A stretch of DNA of 32,405 nucleotides from Pseudomonadota bacterium (GCA_021781425.1 JAJXWU010000123.1:1-32405), one strand, 5' to 3'. Shown: positions 1 to 9,608, numbered from the stretch's first letter. Notes: generated from the letters alone by a model not told the origin. Numbers and translations: made by a program.

Positions 1-1
1 C

Positions 2-757
2 TACAAGGGCGATCCGTACGCTCCGCTGACCGAGGCCCAGGCCAAGACCGGCGGCCGCAACCACTATGGCCGCATCACCACGCGGCACAAGGGCGGCGGT
101 TCCAAGCAGAATTACCGCATCATCGACTTCAAGCGCGACAAGGAAGGCATCGCCTGCCGCGTCGAGCGCCTGGAATACGATCCGAACCGCACCGCGCACA
201 TCGCGCTGCTGTGCTACGTGGACGGCGAGCGTCGCTATATCATCGCGCCGAAGGGCGTGGCGATCGGCGATCAGCTCATGGCCGGCCGCGATGCGCCGAT
301 CAAGGCGGGCAACACGCTGCCGTTGCGCAACATCCCGATCGGCTCCACCGTGCATTGCATCGAGATGAAACCCGGCAAGGGCGCGCAGTTGGCGCGCAGC
401 GCCGGCGCCTCGGTGCAGCTGGTCGCGCGCGAAGGCGGTTACGCCACCCTGCGTTTGCGCTCGGGCGAGATGCGCAAGGTGCCGGCCGACTGCCGCGCCA
501 CCATCGGCGAAGTCGGCAACTCCGAACACAACCTGCGCAAACTCGGCAAGGCTGGCGCCAAGCGCTGGCGCGGCATCCGTCCGACCGTGCGCGGCGCGGC
601 AATGAATCCGGTGGATCATCCGCACGGCGGCGGCGAGGGCCGCGCCGGACAGGGCAACCCGCATCCGGTGTCGCCGTGGGGCCAGCCGGCCAAGGGTTAC
701 AAGACGCGCAAGAACAAGCGCACCAACCAGTTCATCGTGCGCGATCGTCGCGGCTAA
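2..757 (+). CDS. rplB: 50S ribosomal protein L2 (5' end missing)
   Basis: Large-subunit protein L2, which binds 23S rRNA near the peptidyl transferase centre. The window opens inside the gene; 251 residues to the stop are present of the usual roughly 275, so only a short N-terminal piece is missing. The family hallmark [13 protein letters not shown] is intact near the C-terminus, with the histidine that is conserved in L2, followed by the basic tail ending IVRDRRG. It is the first visible member of the S10 operon and lies 21 nt before rpsS, which matches the standard order. Codon use fits its neighbours. Identification is certain. Confidence 0.97.
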   Translation, partial: YKGDPYAPLTEAQAKTGGRNHYGRITTRHKGGGSKQNYRIIDFKRDKEGIACRVERLEYDPNRTAHIALLCYVDGERRYIIAPKGVAIGDQLMAGRDAPIKAGNTLPLRNIPIGSTVHCIEMKPGKGAQLARSAGASVQLVAREGGYATLRLRSGEMRKVPADCRATIGEVGNSEHNLRKLGKAGAKRWRGIRPTVRGAAMNPVDHPHGGGEGRAGQGNPHPVSPWGQPAKGYKTRKNKRTNQFIVRDRRG

Positions 758-778
758 GTCGAAGACAGGAATTTAGAC

Positions 779-1063
779 ATGGCACGTTCACTGAAAAAGG
801 GTCCGTTCGTCGATCTGCACCTGCTGAAAAAGGTCGAGGTCGCGGCGTCCAGCAACAGCAAGAAGCCGATCAAGACCTGGTCGCGGCGTTCGATGATCCT
901 GCCGGAAATGGTTGGTCTGACCATCGCCGTGCACAACGGCAAGGCCCATGTTCCGGTGCTGGTCAACGAGAACATGGTCGGACACAAGCTCGGCGAATTC
1001 GCCGCCACGCGCACCTTCAAGGGCCATTCGGCCGACAAGAAGGCCGCCGAGGAAAAGAAGTAA
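779..1063 (+). CDS. rpsS: 30S ribosomal protein S19
   Basis: Small-subunit head protein S19, which with S13 contacts the A-site finger and tRNA region. The 94-residue product has the family start [12 protein letters not shown] and the motifs [15 protein letters not shown] and GHKLGEFA. An AGGA at 767-770 lies 8 nt before the ATG. It sits between rplB and rplV as in the standard S10 operon and is co-transcribed with them. Confidence 0.98.
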   Translation: MARSLKKGPFVDLHLLKKVEVAASSNSKKPIKTWSRRSMILPEMVGLTIAVHNGKAHVPVLVNENMVGHKLGEFAATRTFKGHSADKKAAEEKK

Positions 1064-1075
1064 GAGGGCATGAAT

Positions 1076-1432
1076 ATGCAAGCCAAAGCCACCGAAAGCG
1101 CGCAGCAGGCCAAAGCCATCCTGCGCGGCGTGCGCATCTCGCCGCAGAAGGCTCGCCTGGTTGCCGACCAGGTGCGCGGTCTGCCGGTCGGACGTGCTAC
1201 GGATCTGCTCAAGTTCAGCGACAAGAAGGCCGCGCATCTGGTCAAGAAGGTGCTGCTGTCCGCGGTCGCCAACGCCGAGAACAACCTCGGCGCCGACGTC
1301 GACGAACTCAAGGTCGCCACCATCATGGTCGACGAAGGTCCGCGCCTGAAGCGCATGCACGCACGCGCCAAGGGCCGCGGCTCGCAAATCATCAAGCGTA
1401 CCAGCCACATCACCGTGGTCGTTGGCAGCTGA
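1076..1432 (+). CDS. rplV: 50S ribosomal protein L22
   Basis: Large-subunit protein L22, whose beta-hairpin lines the nascent peptide exit tunnel. The core is clear: [16 protein letters not shown], then SAVANAENN, and the C-terminal hairpin region [12 protein letters not shown] with KRTSHITV. Two in-frame ATGs exist at 1070 and 1076. The GAGGG at 1064-1068 is one base from the first but seven from the second, so 1076 is preferred (118 residues). Compared with typical 110-residue homologues there is a short N-terminal extension, [11 protein letters not shown], before the conserved AKAILR. Confidence 0.95.
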   Translation: MQAKATESAQQAKAILRGVRISPQKARLVADQVRGLPVGRATDLLKFSDKKAAHLVKKVLLSAVANAENNLGADVDELKVATIMVDEGPRLKRMHARAKGRGSQIIKRTSHITVVVGS

Positions 1433-1442
1433 GGAAAACACG

Positions 1443-2186
1443 ATGGGTCACAAAGTTCATCCAACCGGCATCCGCCTCGGCATTTCCAAGGACTGGAACT
1501 CGAAATGGTTCGCCACCAAGCGCGAGTACGCGCAGTACCTGTCGGCCGATCTGAAGGTGCGCGCGCTGCTGCACGAGAAGCTGGCCCAGGCCGGCGTGTC
1601 GCGCATCCAGATCGAGCGTCCGGCCAAGACCGCGCGCATCACCATTCACACGGCGCGTCCGGGCGTGGTGATCGGCAAGAAGGGCGAGGACATCGAGAAA
1701 CTGCGCAAGGAAGTGACCAAGATGATGGGTGTGCCCGCGCACATCAACGTCTCTGAGGTGCGCAAGCCCGAACTCGACGCGCAACTGGTGGCCGAATCGA
1801 TCGCCCAGCAGCTCGAGCGCCGCATCATGTTTCGTCGCGCGATGAAGCGCGCGGTCGGCAACGCCATGCGTCTGGGCGCGCTCGGCATCAAGGTCAACGT
1901 CGGCGGACGCCTCAACGGCGCCGAAATCGCGCGCTCGGAGTGGTACCGCGAAGGACGCGTGCCGCTGCACACCTTGCGTGCGGACATCGACTACGGATTC
2001 GCCCAGGCCAAGACGACCTACGGCATCATCGGCGTCAAGGTGTGGGTGTACAAGGGCGAGGTGTTCGACCTGCACGCCGCGGCCCAGGAAACCAAGGACG
2101 ACGCGCGCGAGTCCGCGCCGGCGCCGCGCCGCGAGCCGCGTGAGCATCGCGAACCGCGCGAGCATCGCGAAGCACGCGCGAAGTAA
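1443..2186 (+). CDS. rpsC: 30S ribosomal protein S3
   Basis: Small-subunit protein S3, part of the mRNA entry channel. The 247-residue product begins [14 protein letters not shown], has the KH-domain loop [14 protein letters not shown] and the C-terminal motif KVWVYKGEV. An in-frame ATG at 1422 exists, but it lies inside rplV and adds non-family residues; GAGG at 1431-1434, 8 nt before 1443, supports the later start. The last 30 or so residues form a charged tail with the repeated units EPREHR, a region that varies in length and sequence between species. The gene begins 10 nt after rplV. Confidence 0.97.
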   Translation: MGHKVHPTGIRLGISKDWNSKWFATKREYAQYLSADLKVRALLHEKLAQAGVSRIQIERPAKTARITIHTARPGVVIGKKGEDIEKLRKEVTKMMGVPAHINVSEVRKPELDAQLVAESIAQQLERRIMFRRAMKRAVGNAMRLGALGIKVNVGGRLNGAEIARSEWYREGRVPLHTLRADIDYGFAQAKTTYGIIGVKVWVYKGEVFDLHAAAQETKDDARESAPAPRREPREHREPREHREARAK

Positions 2187-2199
2187 GGGGACAAAAATC

Positions 2200-2613
2200 A
2201 TGTTGCAACCCAAACGCACCAAATACCGCAAAGTCCAGAAGCAGCGTAATCGCGGTCTGAGCTTCGTTGCGAACAAGGTCAGCTTCGGCGAATACGGCCT
2301 GAAGGCGACCACGCATGGTCACCTGACCGCGCGCCAGATCGAGGCCGCGCGCCGCTGCGTGACGCGCTTCGTCAAGCGCGGCGGCAAGCTCTGGATCCGC
2401 GTCTACCCGGACAAGCCGATCAGCAAGAAGCCGATCGAGGTCCGCATGGGCAACGGCAAGGGCAATGTCGAATTCTGGGTTGCCGTCGTGCAGCCGGGTC
2501 GCATGCTCTATGAAATCGAGGGCGTGCCCGAAGCCGAGGCGCGCGAAGCGTTCCGTCTGGCTGCGGCCAAGCTGTCGGTGCAGACCACTTTCGTGAATCG
2601 TACGGTGCTGTGA
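2200..2613 (+). CDS. rplP: 50S ribosomal protein L16
   Basis: Large-subunit protein L16, which helps shape the A-site tRNA binding region of the 50S particle. The 137-residue product starts [11 protein letters not shown] and carries [26 protein letters not shown] and [11 protein letters not shown], and its length equals the family norm. AAGGGG at 2185-2190 lies 9 nt ahead of the ATG; a longer open frame from 1978 runs inside rpsC and is not used. The C-terminal TGA shares one base with the ATG of rpmC, which implies translational coupling. Confidence 0.97.
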   Translation: MLQPKRTKYRKVQKQRNRGLSFVANKVSFGEYGLKATTHGHLTARQIEAARRCVTRFVKRGGKLWIRVYPDKPISKKPIEVRMGNGKGNVEFWVAVVQPGRMLYEIEGVPEAEAREAFRLAAAKLSVQTTFVNRTVL

Positions 2614-2807
2614 TGGAACTCAAGGAACTCCGCAAACAATCCGCGCAGGACCTCAACGAGCAGTTGCTCGAACTGCGCCGTGAGCAGTTCAACCTGCGCA
2701 TGCAAAGGGGCGCCGGTAACCAGGCGCAGACGCACCATTTCAAGCGCGTGCGCCGCGAGATCGCGCAGATCAAGACCCTGCTCGGCCAGCCGAAGAAGAC
2801 ATCATGA
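2613..2807 (+). CDS. rpmC: 50S ribosomal protein L29
   Basis: Large-subunit protein L29, a small helical-hairpin protein near the exit tunnel that forms part of the trigger factor and SRP docking site. The 64-residue product [14 protein letters not shown] has the family helix [14 protein letters not shown] and a basic end, close to the usual 63 residues. The ATG is formed in the TGATG junction with rplP; a GTG at 2610 is in frame but less likely. The stop overlaps the rpsQ start by 4 nt (ATGA). Confidence 0.96.
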   Translation: MELKELRKQSAQDLNEQLLELRREQFNLRMQRGAGNQAQTHHFKRVRREIAQIKTLLGQPKKTS

Positions 2808-3067
2808 GCGAACAAACCAAAACCCAGCGCACGATCGAAGGTCGCGTCGTCAGCAACAAGATGCACAAGACCGTCACCGTACTGCTCGAGCGTCAGGTGC
2901 AGCACCCGCTGTACGGCAAGATCGTGCGCCGTTCCACCAAGGTGCACGCGCACGACGAGAACGGCCAGTGCAAGGAAGGCGACACCGTGCGTATCGTCGA
3001 ATGCCGGCCGCTGTCCAAGACCAAGAACTGGCGCGTCGTGGAAGTCGTCGCGCACGCGGCGCCATAA
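2804..3067 (+). CDS. rpsQ: 30S ribosomal protein S17
   Basis: Small-subunit primary assembly protein S17, an OB-fold 16S rRNA binder. The 87-residue product includes [36 protein letters not shown] and [19 protein letters not shown], all typical. Its start overlaps the rpmC stop (ATGA), so the two are probably translationally coupled. It is the last gene of the S10 segment; only 21 nt separate it from rplN, with no visible promoter between them. Confidence 0.97.
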   Translation: MSEQTKTQRTIEGRVVSNKMHKTVTVLLERQVQHPLYGKIVRRSTKVHAHDENGQCKEGDTVRIVECRPLSKTKNWRVVEVVAHAAP

Positions 3068-3088
3068 GGACGAGGCCAGGAGAATCCC

Positions 3089-3457
3089 ATGATCCAGATG
3101 CAGACCAAGTTGGCCGCGGCCGACAACAGCGGTGCCAGGGAACTGATGTGCATCAAGGTGCTCGGCGGTTCGAAGCGCCGATATGCCGGCATCGGTGACG
3201 TCATCAAAGTCTCGATCCGCGACGCGATCCCGCGCGGCAAGGTCAAGAAGGGCGAAGTCTACGACGCTGTGGTCGTGCGTACGCGCAAGGGTGTGCGCCG
3301 CGCCGACGGCTCGCTGATCCGCTTTGATGGCAACGCGGCGGTGTTGCTCAACAACAAGCTCGAGCCGATCGGCACCCGCATTTTCGGGCCGGTCACGCGC
3401 GAGCTGCGCAGCGAGCGCTTCATGAAGATCGTCTCGCTCGCTCCCGAGGTTTTATAA
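3089..3457 (+). CDS. rplN: 50S ribosomal protein L14
   Basis: Large-subunit protein L14, at the subunit interface (bridge B8). The 122-residue product begins [19 protein letters not shown] and contains [28 protein letters not shown] and [13 protein letters not shown], as in all bacterial L14; the length is exact for the family. A good AGGAG precedes the ATG. In E. coli a separate spc promoter lies before this gene; here the 21-nt gap holds none, so it is probably read from the S10 transcript. Confidence 0.98.
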   Translation: MIQMQTKLAAADNSGARELMCIKVLGGSKRRYAGIGDVIKVSIRDAIPRGKVKKGEVYDAVVVRTRKGVRRADGSLIRFDGNAAVLLNNKLEPIGTRIFGPVTRELRSERFMKIVSLAPEVL

Positions 3458-3517
3458 AGTACGTGCGTCGGTCGAAGACAATTACGATCGGGCTTCATTG
3501 AAATAAAAGGCAACGTT

Positions 3518-3832
3518 ATGAATCGTATACGCAAAGGTGATCAAGTCATCGTGATCACCGGCAAATACAAGGGCCAGAAGGGCGAAGTGCTGCGCGTCGC
3601 GGCTGACCGCGTGTTCGTGCAGAACATCAACCTGGTCAAACGCCACACCAAGCCGAATCCGCAGGCCAACCAGCCCGGCGGCATCGTCGAGCGTGAGGCC
3701 TCGATTCACCTGTCAAACGTGATGCTGTTCAACCATGCCGCGGGCAAGGGCGAACGCGTCGGTTTCAAGACCCTGGACGACGGCCGCAAGGTGCGCGTGT
3801 ATCGCGCCAGCGGCGAAGTCGTGGACGCCTGA
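3518..3832 (+). CDS. rplX: 50S ribosomal protein L24
   Basis: Large-subunit assembly initiator protein L24. The 104-residue product [24 protein letters not shown] holds the KOW motif in its first third, followed by [11 protein letters not shown] and the block [19 protein letters not shown]. The 60-nt gap after rplN has no convincing promoter; AAAGG lies upstream of the ATG at a normal distance. Its stop is followed ten bases later by the preferred rplE start. Confidence 0.97.
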   Translation: MNRIRKGDQVIVITGKYKGQKGEVLRVAADRVFVQNINLVKRHTKPNPQANQPGGIVEREASIHLSNVMLFNHAAGKGERVGFKTLDDGRKVRVYRASGEVVDA

Positions 3833-3842
3833 GGACATGGCC

Positions 3843-4382
3843 ATGGTACGCCTGGAAAAATTCTACAAAGACGAAGTGGTGCCGAAGCTGATGAAGCGTT
3901 TCGGCTACGCCAACGTGATGCAGGTGCCGCGTCTGTCCAAGGTCACGCTGAACATGGGCGTGGGCGAGGCGACGGCGAACAAGAAGATCCTCGAGAACGC
4001 GCTCGCCGACATGACCAAGATCGCCGGTCAGAAGCCGGTGGCGACGCTGGCGCGCAAGTCGATCGCGACGTTCAAGATCCGCGACGGCTGGCCGATCGGC
4101 TGTAAGGTCACCCTGCGCCGCGCCAAGATGTACGAGTTCCTCGACCGTCTGATCAACATCTCGCTGCCACGCGTGCGCGACTTTCGCGGCGTGTCGGGTC
4201 GCGCGTTCGACGGCCGCGGCAACTACAACATGGGCGTGAAGGAACAGATCATCTTCCCCGAGATCGATTTCGATCAGGTCGATGCGATGCGCGGCATGGA
4301 CATCGCGGTCACGACCACGGCGAAGAACGACGAAGAAGCCAAGGCGCTGCTCGAAGCGTTCGGCTTCCCCTTCCGTAACTAA
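3843..4382 (+). CDS. rplE: 50S ribosomal protein L5
   Basis: Large-subunit protein L5, which binds 5S rRNA and contacts the P-site tRNA. The 179-residue product starts [16 protein letters not shown] and carries [37 protein letters not shown] and [15 protein letters not shown]. Two in-frame ATGs lie at 3837 and 3843; the GAGG at 3831-3834 is 2 nt from the first but 8 nt from the second, and the second gives the usual 179 residues, so it is preferred. Confidence 0.97.
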   Translation: MVRLEKFYKDEVVPKLMKRFGYANVMQVPRLSKVTLNMGVGEATANKKILENALADMTKIAGQKPVATLARKSIATFKIRDGWPIGCKVTLRRAKMYEFLDRLINISLPRVRDFRGVSGRAFDGRGNYNMGVKEQIIFPEIDFDQVDAMRGMDIAVTTTAKNDEEAKALLEAFGFPFRN

Positions 4383-4415
4383 TTCGCTGCAACTGATTTT
4401 CAAGAGAAGAGTGCA

Positions 4416-4721
4416 ATGGCCAAGACCTGCATGATCGAGCGCGAACTCAAACGCGCCAAACTGGTTAAGAAGCACGCCGCCAAGCGCAAGGAGCTCAAGG
4501 CGACCGTACTCAATCCGAAATCCTCGTACGAGGAGAAGATGGCCGCGCAGACCAAGCTGCAGAAGCTGCCGCGCGACGCGAGCCCCACGCGCCAGCGCAA
4601 CCGCTGCGAGCTGACCGGCCGTTCGCGCGGTGTCTACCGCAAGTTCGCGCTCGGCCGTCACAAACTGCGCGAAGCGACCATGCGCGGCGACGTGCCGGGT
4701 CTGCGCAAAGCCAGCTGGTAA
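4416..4721 (+). CDS. rpsN: 30S ribosomal protein S14, zinc-free type
   Basis: Small-subunit head protein S14. The 101-residue product has the C-terminal signature [25 protein letters not shown] and ends in KASW. The four-cysteine zinc site of the short 61-residue form is absent, so this is the long zinc-independent form, usual for gammaproteobacteria. It lies in the standard spc order between rplE and rpsH. Confidence 0.97.
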   Translation: MAKTCMIERELKRAKLVKKHAAKRKELKATVLNPKSSYEEKMAAQTKLQKLPRDASPTRQRNRCELTGRSRGVYRKFALGRHKLREATMRGDVPGLRKASW

Positions 4722-4768
4722 CAAACCACAACCAACCCATCGGATATCGATGCCGAGGAAACGAAACA

Positions 4769-5164
4769 ATGAGCATGACTGATCCCATCGCCGACATGTT
4801 TACACGTATCCGCAACGCCCAGGCCACGGCGCGGCCGACGGTGCGCATGCCGGCTTCCAACGTCAAGGTCGCCATCGTCAAGGTACTCAAGGACGAAGGC
4901 TATGTGCGCGACTTCCAGGTGAGCCGCGACGGCGCCAAGTCGGTGCTTGAAATCGCGCTGAAGTATTTCGAGGGCCGGCCGGCGATCGACAAGCTCGACC
5001 GCGTCAGCCGTTCCGGTCTGCGCGTGTACCGCGGCAAGGACAAGTTGCCCAAGGTCATGGGCGGTCTCGGCATTGCCATCATCTCCACGCCGAACGGCAT
5101 CATGAGCGACGTTCAGGCTCGCGCCAAGGGCGTCGGCGGCGAAGTCATCGGCACGGTCGCGTAA
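4769..5164 (+). CDS. rpsH: 30S ribosomal protein S8
   Basis: Small-subunit primary binding protein S8. In E. coli it also represses the spc operon by binding the rplE leader. The 131-residue product begins [18 protein letters not shown] and ends with [16 protein letters not shown] and GGEVIGTVA, as expected. GAGGAAA lies upstream of the ATG. I did not model an S8-binding hairpin near the rplE start, so feedback control here is only inferred from the family. Confidence 0.98.
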   Translation: MSMTDPIADMFTRIRNAQATARPTVRMPASNVKVAIVKVLKDEGYVRDFQVSRDGAKSVLEIALKYFEGRPAIDKLDRVSRSGLRVYRGKDKLPKVMGGLGIAIISTPNGIMSDVQARAKGVGGEVIGTVA

Positions 5165-5174
5165 GGAGATACCT

Positions 5175-5699
5175 ATGTCTCGTGTAGCTAAAAAACCCAT
5201 CGCGCTGCCCAAAGGCGTCGAGTGCACCGTTGCCAAGGACGCCATCACCGTGAAGGGTCCGAAGGGCACGCTGCAGATGGCGGCGATCGCCGGCGTCCAG
5301 GTCGCGATCGACAAGGGCACCGTGCAATGTGCCGACGGCAGTGCCGAAACCAAGTTCGCTGGCACCACGCGTGCCCTGCTGGCCAATATGGTCAAGGGCG
5401 TGAGCGAGGGTTATCAGAAGAAGCTCGAGCTGGTCGGCGTCGGTTACCGCGCTGCGCTGCAGGGCAAGGATCTGAACCTGACCCTCGGCTTTTCGCATCC
5501 GATCGTGTTCAAGGCGCCGGAAGGCATCACGCTGACCGTGCCCAGCCAGACCGAAATCCTGATCGTCGGCGCCGACAAGCAACGCGTCGGTGAAGTCGCG
5601 GCGAAGATCCGTGCGTTCCGTCCGCCCGAGCCCTACAAGGGCAAGGGCGTGCGCTATGCCGGCGAGAAGATCACCCTCAAAGAAGCCAAGAAGGCCTAG
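5175..5699 (+). CDS. rplF: 50S ribosomal protein L6
   Basis: Large-subunit protein L6, close to the GTPase-associated centre. The 174-residue product [16 protein letters not shown] has two alpha/beta repeats; the second contains [20 protein letters not shown] and the C-terminal signature [21 protein letters not shown] directly precedes the ATG at good spacing. The 81-nt gap to rplR has short self-complementary pieces (GCAGC at 5721-5725 with GCTGC at 5734-5738) but no promoter that I can defend. Confidence 0.97.
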   Translation: MSRVAKKPIALPKGVECTVAKDAITVKGPKGTLQMAAIAGVQVAIDKGTVQCADGSAETKFAGTTRALLANMVKGVSEGYQKKLELVGVGYRAALQGKDLNLTLGFSHPIVFKAPEGITLTVPSQTEILIVGADKQRVGEVAAKIRAFRPPEPYKGKGVRYAGEKITLKEAKKA

Positions 5700-5780
5700 T
5701 GCGCATCCCTGCGCGAAGAGGCAGCCATCCGTAGCTGCACTTCTCGAAAGAGCCAGCCAATCCGCTTCAGGAGAAAGAAA

Positions 5781-6137
5781 ATGAGCGAAAAGAACATTGC
5801 CCGACTGCGCCGTGCCAAGACCACGCGCAGCCACATCCGCAAGCTCGGGGTGCCGCGTTTGACCGTGCATCGCACCGATCAGCACATCTATGCCCAGGTC
5901 ATCTCGGCCGATGGCGACAAGGTGCTGGCCGCGGCCTCGACCGTGCAGAAGGCCTTGATCAATGGCCTGAAAGGCACCAAGAACAAGACGGCTGCTGCCG
6001 CCGTCGGCAAGGCGATCGCGGAAAAAGCCAAGGCCGCCGGCGTGGAAAGCGTCGCGTTCGACCGCTCCGGTTTCCGCTATCACGGCCGCATCGCCGCGCT
6101 GGCCGACGCCGCGCGCGAAGCGGGCTTGAAATTCTGA
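5781..6137 (+). CDS. rplR: 50S ribosomal protein L18
   Basis: Large-subunit 5S rRNA-binding protein L18. The 118-residue product has [32 protein letters not shown] near the start and ends in [24 protein letters not shown], matching the family throughout. CAGGAG precedes the ATG. It works with L5 on 5S rRNA, and the gene order agrees with the spc operon. Confidence 0.98.
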   Translation: MSEKNIARLRRAKTTRSHIRKLGVPRLTVHRTDQHIYAQVISADGDKVLAAASTVQKALINGLKGTKNKTAAAAVGKAIAEKAKAAGVESVAFDRSGFRYHGRIAALADAAREAGLKF

Positions 6138-6190
6138 TTCAACGCTGCACCCACAACTACAAGCGACCTCGGTCGTAAGCAAAGTCCACC

Positions 6191-6230
6191 GGGTAACCGA
6201 TGGCAAACTAGGTAAACGAAGATGGCAAAC
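6191..6230 (+). repeat. Duplicated ribosome-binding region and start codon of rpsE
   Basis: Two adjacent similar units, GGGTAACCGATGGCAAAC (6191-6208) and an AGGTAAACGAAGATGGCAAAC-like unit (6210-6230), each hold a weak ribosome-binding sequence, an ATG and the codons Ala-Asn. Only the second opens the real rpsE frame. The first is followed at once by TAG at 6209-6211. This is visible directly in the sequence; any effect on translation is inference. Confidence 0.6.
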
Positions 6231-6737
6231 AACGAACGTGAAAACAGCGACGGCATGCTGGAGAAGCTCATTGCCGTCAACCGCGTGGCCAAGACGGTCA
6301 AGGGCGGTCGGCAGATGAGCTTCACTGCATTGACCGTGGTCGGCGACGGCGACGGCCGTGTCGGCTTCGGCTACGGCAAGGCGCGAGAGGTGCCGGTCGC
6401 GATCTCCAAGGCGATGGAACGCGCGCGTCGCGGCATGGCCAGCATCAAGCTCAACAACGGCACGCTCTGGCATGCGGTCAAGGCCAACCATGGTGCTGCG
6501 CGCGTGTACATGCAGCCGGCTTCCGAGGGTACCGGCGTGATCGCCGGCGGCGCGATGCGCGCTGTGCTGGAAGTGGTTGGCGTCAAGAATGTGCTGGCCA
6601 AAGCAGTCGGTTCGCGCAATCCGATCAACTTGGTGCGCGCCACGATCAAGGGTCTGCAGCAGATGGCCACGCCGGAGCGCATTGCGGCCAAGCGCGGCAA
6701 GAAAGTGAGCGAGGTGGGTGGTTATGGCCAAGGCTAA
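6222..6737 (+). CDS. rpsE: 30S ribosomal protein S5
   Basis: Small-subunit protein S5, important for decoding accuracy and, with S3 and S4, for the mRNA entry pore. The 171-residue product has the double-stranded RNA-binding-like domain [19 protein letters not shown] with [16 protein letters not shown], then [13 protein letters not shown] and [12 protein letters not shown]. Its ribosome-binding region and first three codons appear twice (6191-6208 and 6210-6230); the first copy would encode only Met-Ala-Asn before a stop. The 3' end overlaps rpmD by 14 nt in another frame. Confidence 0.97.
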   Translation: MANNERENSDGMLEKLIAVNRVAKTVKGGRQMSFTALTVVGDGDGRVGFGYGKAREVPVAISKAMERARRGMASIKLNNGTLWHAVKANHGAARVYMQPASEGTGVIAGGAMRAVLEVVGVKNVLAKAVGSRNPINLVRATIKGLQQMATPERIAAKRGKKVSEVGGYGQG

Positions 6738-6930
6738 GACGAGCAAGACGGGCACGGTCCGTGTGCGCCTGTATAAGAGCATGAACAGTTGCCAGTACAA
6801 GCACCGGCTCAGCGTCAAGGCGCTCGGGCTGAACAAGCTCAACGACGTGCGCGAATTGAAGGATTCGCCGCAGGTGCGCGGTCTGGTCGACAAGATCGGC
6901 TACCTCGTGCGCATCGAAGAAAGCGCGTAA
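6724..6930 (+). CDS. rpmD: 50S ribosomal protein L30
   Basis: Large-subunit protein L30. The 68-residue product has an N-terminal basic extension ([10 protein letters not shown]), then [25 protein letters not shown] and [16 protein letters not shown], typical of L30. A GTG at 6718 is in frame, but the ATG at 6724 has the G-rich AGGTGGG (6712-6718) at a sensible distance. The gene overlaps the end of rpsE by 14 nt, suggesting translational coupling. Confidence 0.95.
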   Translation: MAKAKTSKTGTVRVRLYKSMNSCQYKHRLSVKALGLNKLNDVRELKDSPQVRGLVDKIGYLVRIEESA

Positions 6931-6958
6931 GCGCAAGAACATTTCTGGAGTTCGCATC

Positions 6959-7393
6959 ATGCGTCTGAATACTCTCAAACCGGCCAAGGGCTCCCGCAAG
7001 GTTCGCGTGCGCGTCGGCCGCGGCATCGGCTCGGGCCTGGGCAAGACCGCCGGGCGCGGCCACAAGGGCCAGTACGCGCGCACCGGCAAGGGCAAGGTCA
7101 AACCCGGATTCGAGGGCGGCCAGATGCCGATGCAGCGCCGTCTGCCGAAAGTCGGCTTTCGTTCCAAGCTGGCCCGCGATACGTCCGAGGTTTTGCTGTA
7201 CAAGCTCGATTCGCTCAAGGTTGACGCTGTCGACTTCGCCGCTCTCATGGCGGCCGGCCTCGTCGACACGCGCGCGGTCCGCGCCAAGGTTGTCAAGAAG
7301 GGCGAGATCAAACGTGTGGTCAAGCTCAAGGGCGTGGCCGTCACGGCCGGCGCCAAGGCCGCGATTCTCGCCGCCGGCGGCAGTGTGGAGTAA
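6959..7393 (+). CDS. rplO: 50S ribosomal protein L15
   Basis: Large-subunit late assembly protein L15. The 144-residue product starts [14 protein letters not shown] and shows the glycine-rich [35 protein letters not shown] and a C-terminal domain ending in AAGGSVE. TGGAG lies upstream of the ATG. It immediately precedes secY (3-nt gap), as in the standard spc operon. Confidence 0.98.
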   Translation: MRLNTLKPAKGSRKVRVRVGRGIGSGLGKTAGRGHKGQYARTGKGKVKPGFEGGQMPMQRRLPKVGFRSKLARDTSEVLLYKLDSLKVDAVDFAALMAAGLVDTRAVRAKVVKKGEIKRVVKLKGVAVTAGAKAAILAAGGSVE

Positions 7394-7396
7394 CCG

Positions 7397-8731
7397 GTGG
7401 CCGCACCTCAAACCAACAGTCTGCTCGGCAATCTTGGCAAGCTGACCGAGCTCAAACAGCGCATCCTGTTCGTGATCGGCGCGCTGTTCGTGTTCCGCCT
7501 GGGCTCGTTCATTCCCGTGCCGGGCGTGAACTCGGACGCGATGACCAAGCTGATCCAGGGCCAGGGCGGCGGCCTTGTGGACATGTTCAACATGTTTTCC
7601 GGCGGTGCGCTGGCGCGCTTCTCGCTGTTCGCGCTCGGTGTGGTGCCGTACATTTCGGCGTCGATCATCGTGCAGATGTTCGGATCGGTGATTCCCAGCT
7701 GGGCGGCGATGCGCAAGGAAGGTGAATCCGGCCGGCGCAAGCTCACCCAGTACACGCGCTTCGGCACCATCGGCCTGGCCGCGTTCCAGGCCTTCGGCAT
7801 CGCCACCATGCTGCAGCATCAGCCCGGCGTCGTGTATGCGCCTGGGCCGAGTTTCATCTTCACCGCCATGGTTGGTCTCACCGCCGGCACCATGTTCCTG
7901 ATGTGGGTCGGCGAGCAGATCACCGAGCGCGGCATCGGCAACGGCATTTCGCTGCTGATCTTCGCCGGCATTGTCGCCGGCCTGCCGGGCGCGGTCACGC
8001 GCACGCTGGAGATGTCGCAGCAGGGCGAAATCAGTCCCATGCGGGTGCTCGTGATCCTCGTGCTGGTTCTCGTCGTCACCGCATTCGTGGTGTTCATGGA
8101 GCGGGGCCAGCGCCGCATCACCGTGAACTACGCGCGCCGCCAGGGCGGCTCGCGTGCCTACATGAACCAGAGTTCGCACCTGCCGCTGAAGATCAACATG
8201 GCTGGCGTGATCCCGCCGATCTTCGCCTCGTCGCTGATCCTGTTTCCGGCTACCGCGTCGTCGTGGTTCTCCAACGGTGCGGACATCCGCTGGTTGCAGC
8301 AGATCACCGCCGCGTTGAATCCCGGCGAGCCGCTGTACGAGATTCTGTACGGCGCGATGATCATCGTTTTCGCGTTCTTCTACACCGCGCTGGTGTTCAA
8401 CTCGAACGAGACCGCGGATAATCTGAAGAAGTCGGGCGCTTTGGTGCCTGGCATCCGTCCTGGTCGCGCGACCGCCGAGTACATCGACGGCGTGCTGACG
8501 CGCCTGACTGGCGCAGGTGCGATTTACCTCGTCGCGGTGTGCCTGGTTCCGACCTTTCTGCAGCAAAACTGGCACGTGCCGTTCTATTTCGGCGGCACGT
8601 CGCTGCTGATCGTGGTCGTGGTGGTCATGGATTTCACTGCGCAGGTGCAGGCGCATCTGGTATCGCACCAATACGAAAGCCTGCTCAAGAAGGCCAACCT
8701 CAAGGGATATGGCCGCGGCGGCATGCGCTGA
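7397..8731 (+). CDS. secY: Protein translocase channel subunit SecY
   Basis: Central channel of the SecYEG translocon in the inner membrane, which exports unfolded precursors with SecA and inserts membrane proteins. The 444-residue product has about ten membrane segments, including [22 protein letters not shown] (first), the plug-region [22 protein letters not shown], and the cytoplasmic loops with [13 protein letters not shown] and [11 protein letters not shown]. The start is GTG, with GGAG at 7387-7390 six bases upstream. It ends the spc operon. The usual following gene, rpmJ for L36, is missing: the next 100 nt hold a promoter and are too short for it. Confidence 0.98.
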   Translation: MAAPQTNSLLGNLGKLTELKQRILFVIGALFVFRLGSFIPVPGVNSDAMTKLIQGQGGGLVDMFNMFSGGALARFSLFALGVVPYISASIIVQMFGSVIPSWAAMRKEGESGRRKLTQYTRFGTIGLAAFQAFGIATMLQHQPGVVYAPGPSFIFTAMVGLTAGTMFLMWVGEQITERGIGNGISLLIFAGIVAGLPGAVTRTLEMSQQGEISPMRVLVILVLVLVVTAFVVFMERGQRRITVNYARRQGGSRAYMNQSSHLPLKINMAGVIPPIFASSLILFPATASSWFSNGADIRWLQQITAALNPGEPLYEILYGAMIIVFAFFYTALVFNSNETADNLKKSGALVPGIRPGRATAEYIDGVLTRLTGAGAIYLVAVCLVPTFLQQNWHVPFYFGGTSLLIVVVVVMDFTAQVQAHLVSHQYESLLKKANLKGYGRGGMR

Positions 8732-8754
8732 TGCGGCGCGGTTTTTACAACGCT

Positions 8755-8782
8755 TTGATAACGATACAAATAAGGTTATAAT
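8755..8782 (+). promoter_or_regulatory. Strong sigma70-like promoter for the alpha operon
   Basis: TTGATA at 8755-8760 and TATAAT at 8777-8782 are separated by 16 bases, a five-of-six -35 and a perfect -10. The stretch is AT-rich in a very GC-rich neighbourhood. It lies just past the secY stop and about 50 nt before the rpsM start, so it would drive rpsM-rpsK-rpsD-rpoA independently of the spc transcript. A short hairpin, TGCGC (8794-8798) with GCGCA (8805-8809) around six Ts, follows in the leader. Confidence 0.8.
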
Positions 8783-8831
8783 TCACGGTTCACTGCGCTT
8801 TTTTGCGCAAAACCGCTTGCGGAGACGAGAG

Positions 8832-9194
8832 ATGGCGCGTATTGCGGGTGTCAATTTGCCGGTGCAGAAGCATGTCGTGATCGGCTTGCAGAGCATTTTC
8901 GGCATCGGCCGGGCACGGTCCAAGCAGGTGTGCACGGCGGCGGGAGTCGATCCCGCGACCAAAATCAAGGAACTGACCGAAGGTCAGATCGAGAAGCTGC
9001 GTGCGGAAGTAGGCAAGTTCACCATCGAAGGCGATCTGCGCCGCGAAAATGGCATCGCCATCAAGCGCTTGATCGACTTGGGCACTTATCGCGGTCTGCG
9101 TCATCGCCGCGGTTTGCCGGTGCGCGGTCAGCGCACGCGCACGAACGCACGCACGCGCAAAGGTCCGCGCCGCGCGATTAAGAAAACATCGTAA
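8832..9194 (+). CDS. rpsM: 30S ribosomal protein S13
   Basis: Small-subunit head protein S13, which contacts the P-site tRNA and 50S bridges. The 120-residue product starts [20 protein letters not shown] and has the helix-hairpin-helix region [13 protein letters not shown] and the basic tail [20 protein letters not shown] at 8821-8824, 7 nt before the ATG, selects this start over an in-frame extension from 8709. It is the first gene of the alpha operon, directly after the promoter at 8755-8782. Confidence 0.98.
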   Translation: MARIAGVNLPVQKHVVIGLQSIFGIGRARSKQVCTAAGVDPATKIKELTEGQIEKLRAEVGKFTIEGDLRRENGIAIKRLIDLGTYRGLRHRRGLPVRGQRTRTNARTRKGPRRAIKKTS

Positions 9195-9212
9195 TCCAGG
9201 ATCAACGCACTC

Positions 9213-9608
9213 ATGAACAAACCGGCCGTTGCTGCCAAGCCCAAGAAGAAAGCCAAGCGTGTCGTCACCGACGGTGTCGTGCACGTGCAGGCTTCATTCA
9301 ACAATACCGTCGTGACGATCACCGATCGCCAGGGCAACGCGTTGTCGTGGGCGACTGCCGGCGGCGCCGGTTTCCGCGGTTCGCGCAAGTCGACCCCGTT
9401 CGCTGCCCAGGTCGCGGCGGAGAAAGCCGGCCGCGCGGCGGCCGAATACGGCGTCAAGACCGTGGAAGTGCGCATCAAGGGTCCGGGTCCGGGCCGCGAG
9501 TCGGCCGTGCGTTCGTTGAACGCGCTTGGCATCAAGGTCACCAATATCGTCGACGTCACGCCGATTCCGCACAACGGCTGCCGCCCACCGAAGCGTCGCC
9601 GGGTCTGA
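9213..9608 (+). CDS. rpsK: 30S ribosomal protein S11
   Basis: Small-subunit platform protein S11, at the mRNA exit site. The 131-residue product has a basic N-terminus ([11 protein letters not shown]), then [45 protein letters not shown] and the end [14 protein letters not shown], all conserved in the family. It lies 18 nt after rpsM and 11 nt before rpsD in the standard alpha operon order. Confidence 0.98.
   Translation: MNKPAVAAKPKKKAKRVVTDGVVHVQASFNNTVVTITDRQGNALSWATAGGAGFRGSRKSTPFAAQVAAEKAGRAAAEYGVKTVEVRIKGPGPGRESAVRSLNALGIKVTNIVDVTPIPHNGCRPPKRRRV

Noticed and set aside
5145-8671. Very long minus-strand open frames opposite the ribosomal genes and secY (5145-6893 and 6839-8671)
   Set aside because: They lie opposite certain genes, and their His/Arg/Asp-rich products match nothing.
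8794-8809. TGCGC-T6-GCGCA hairpin as a terminator after secY
   Set aside because: The T run is in the loop and not after the stem, and the hairpin lies downstream of the alpha promoter, so it would sit in the leader.
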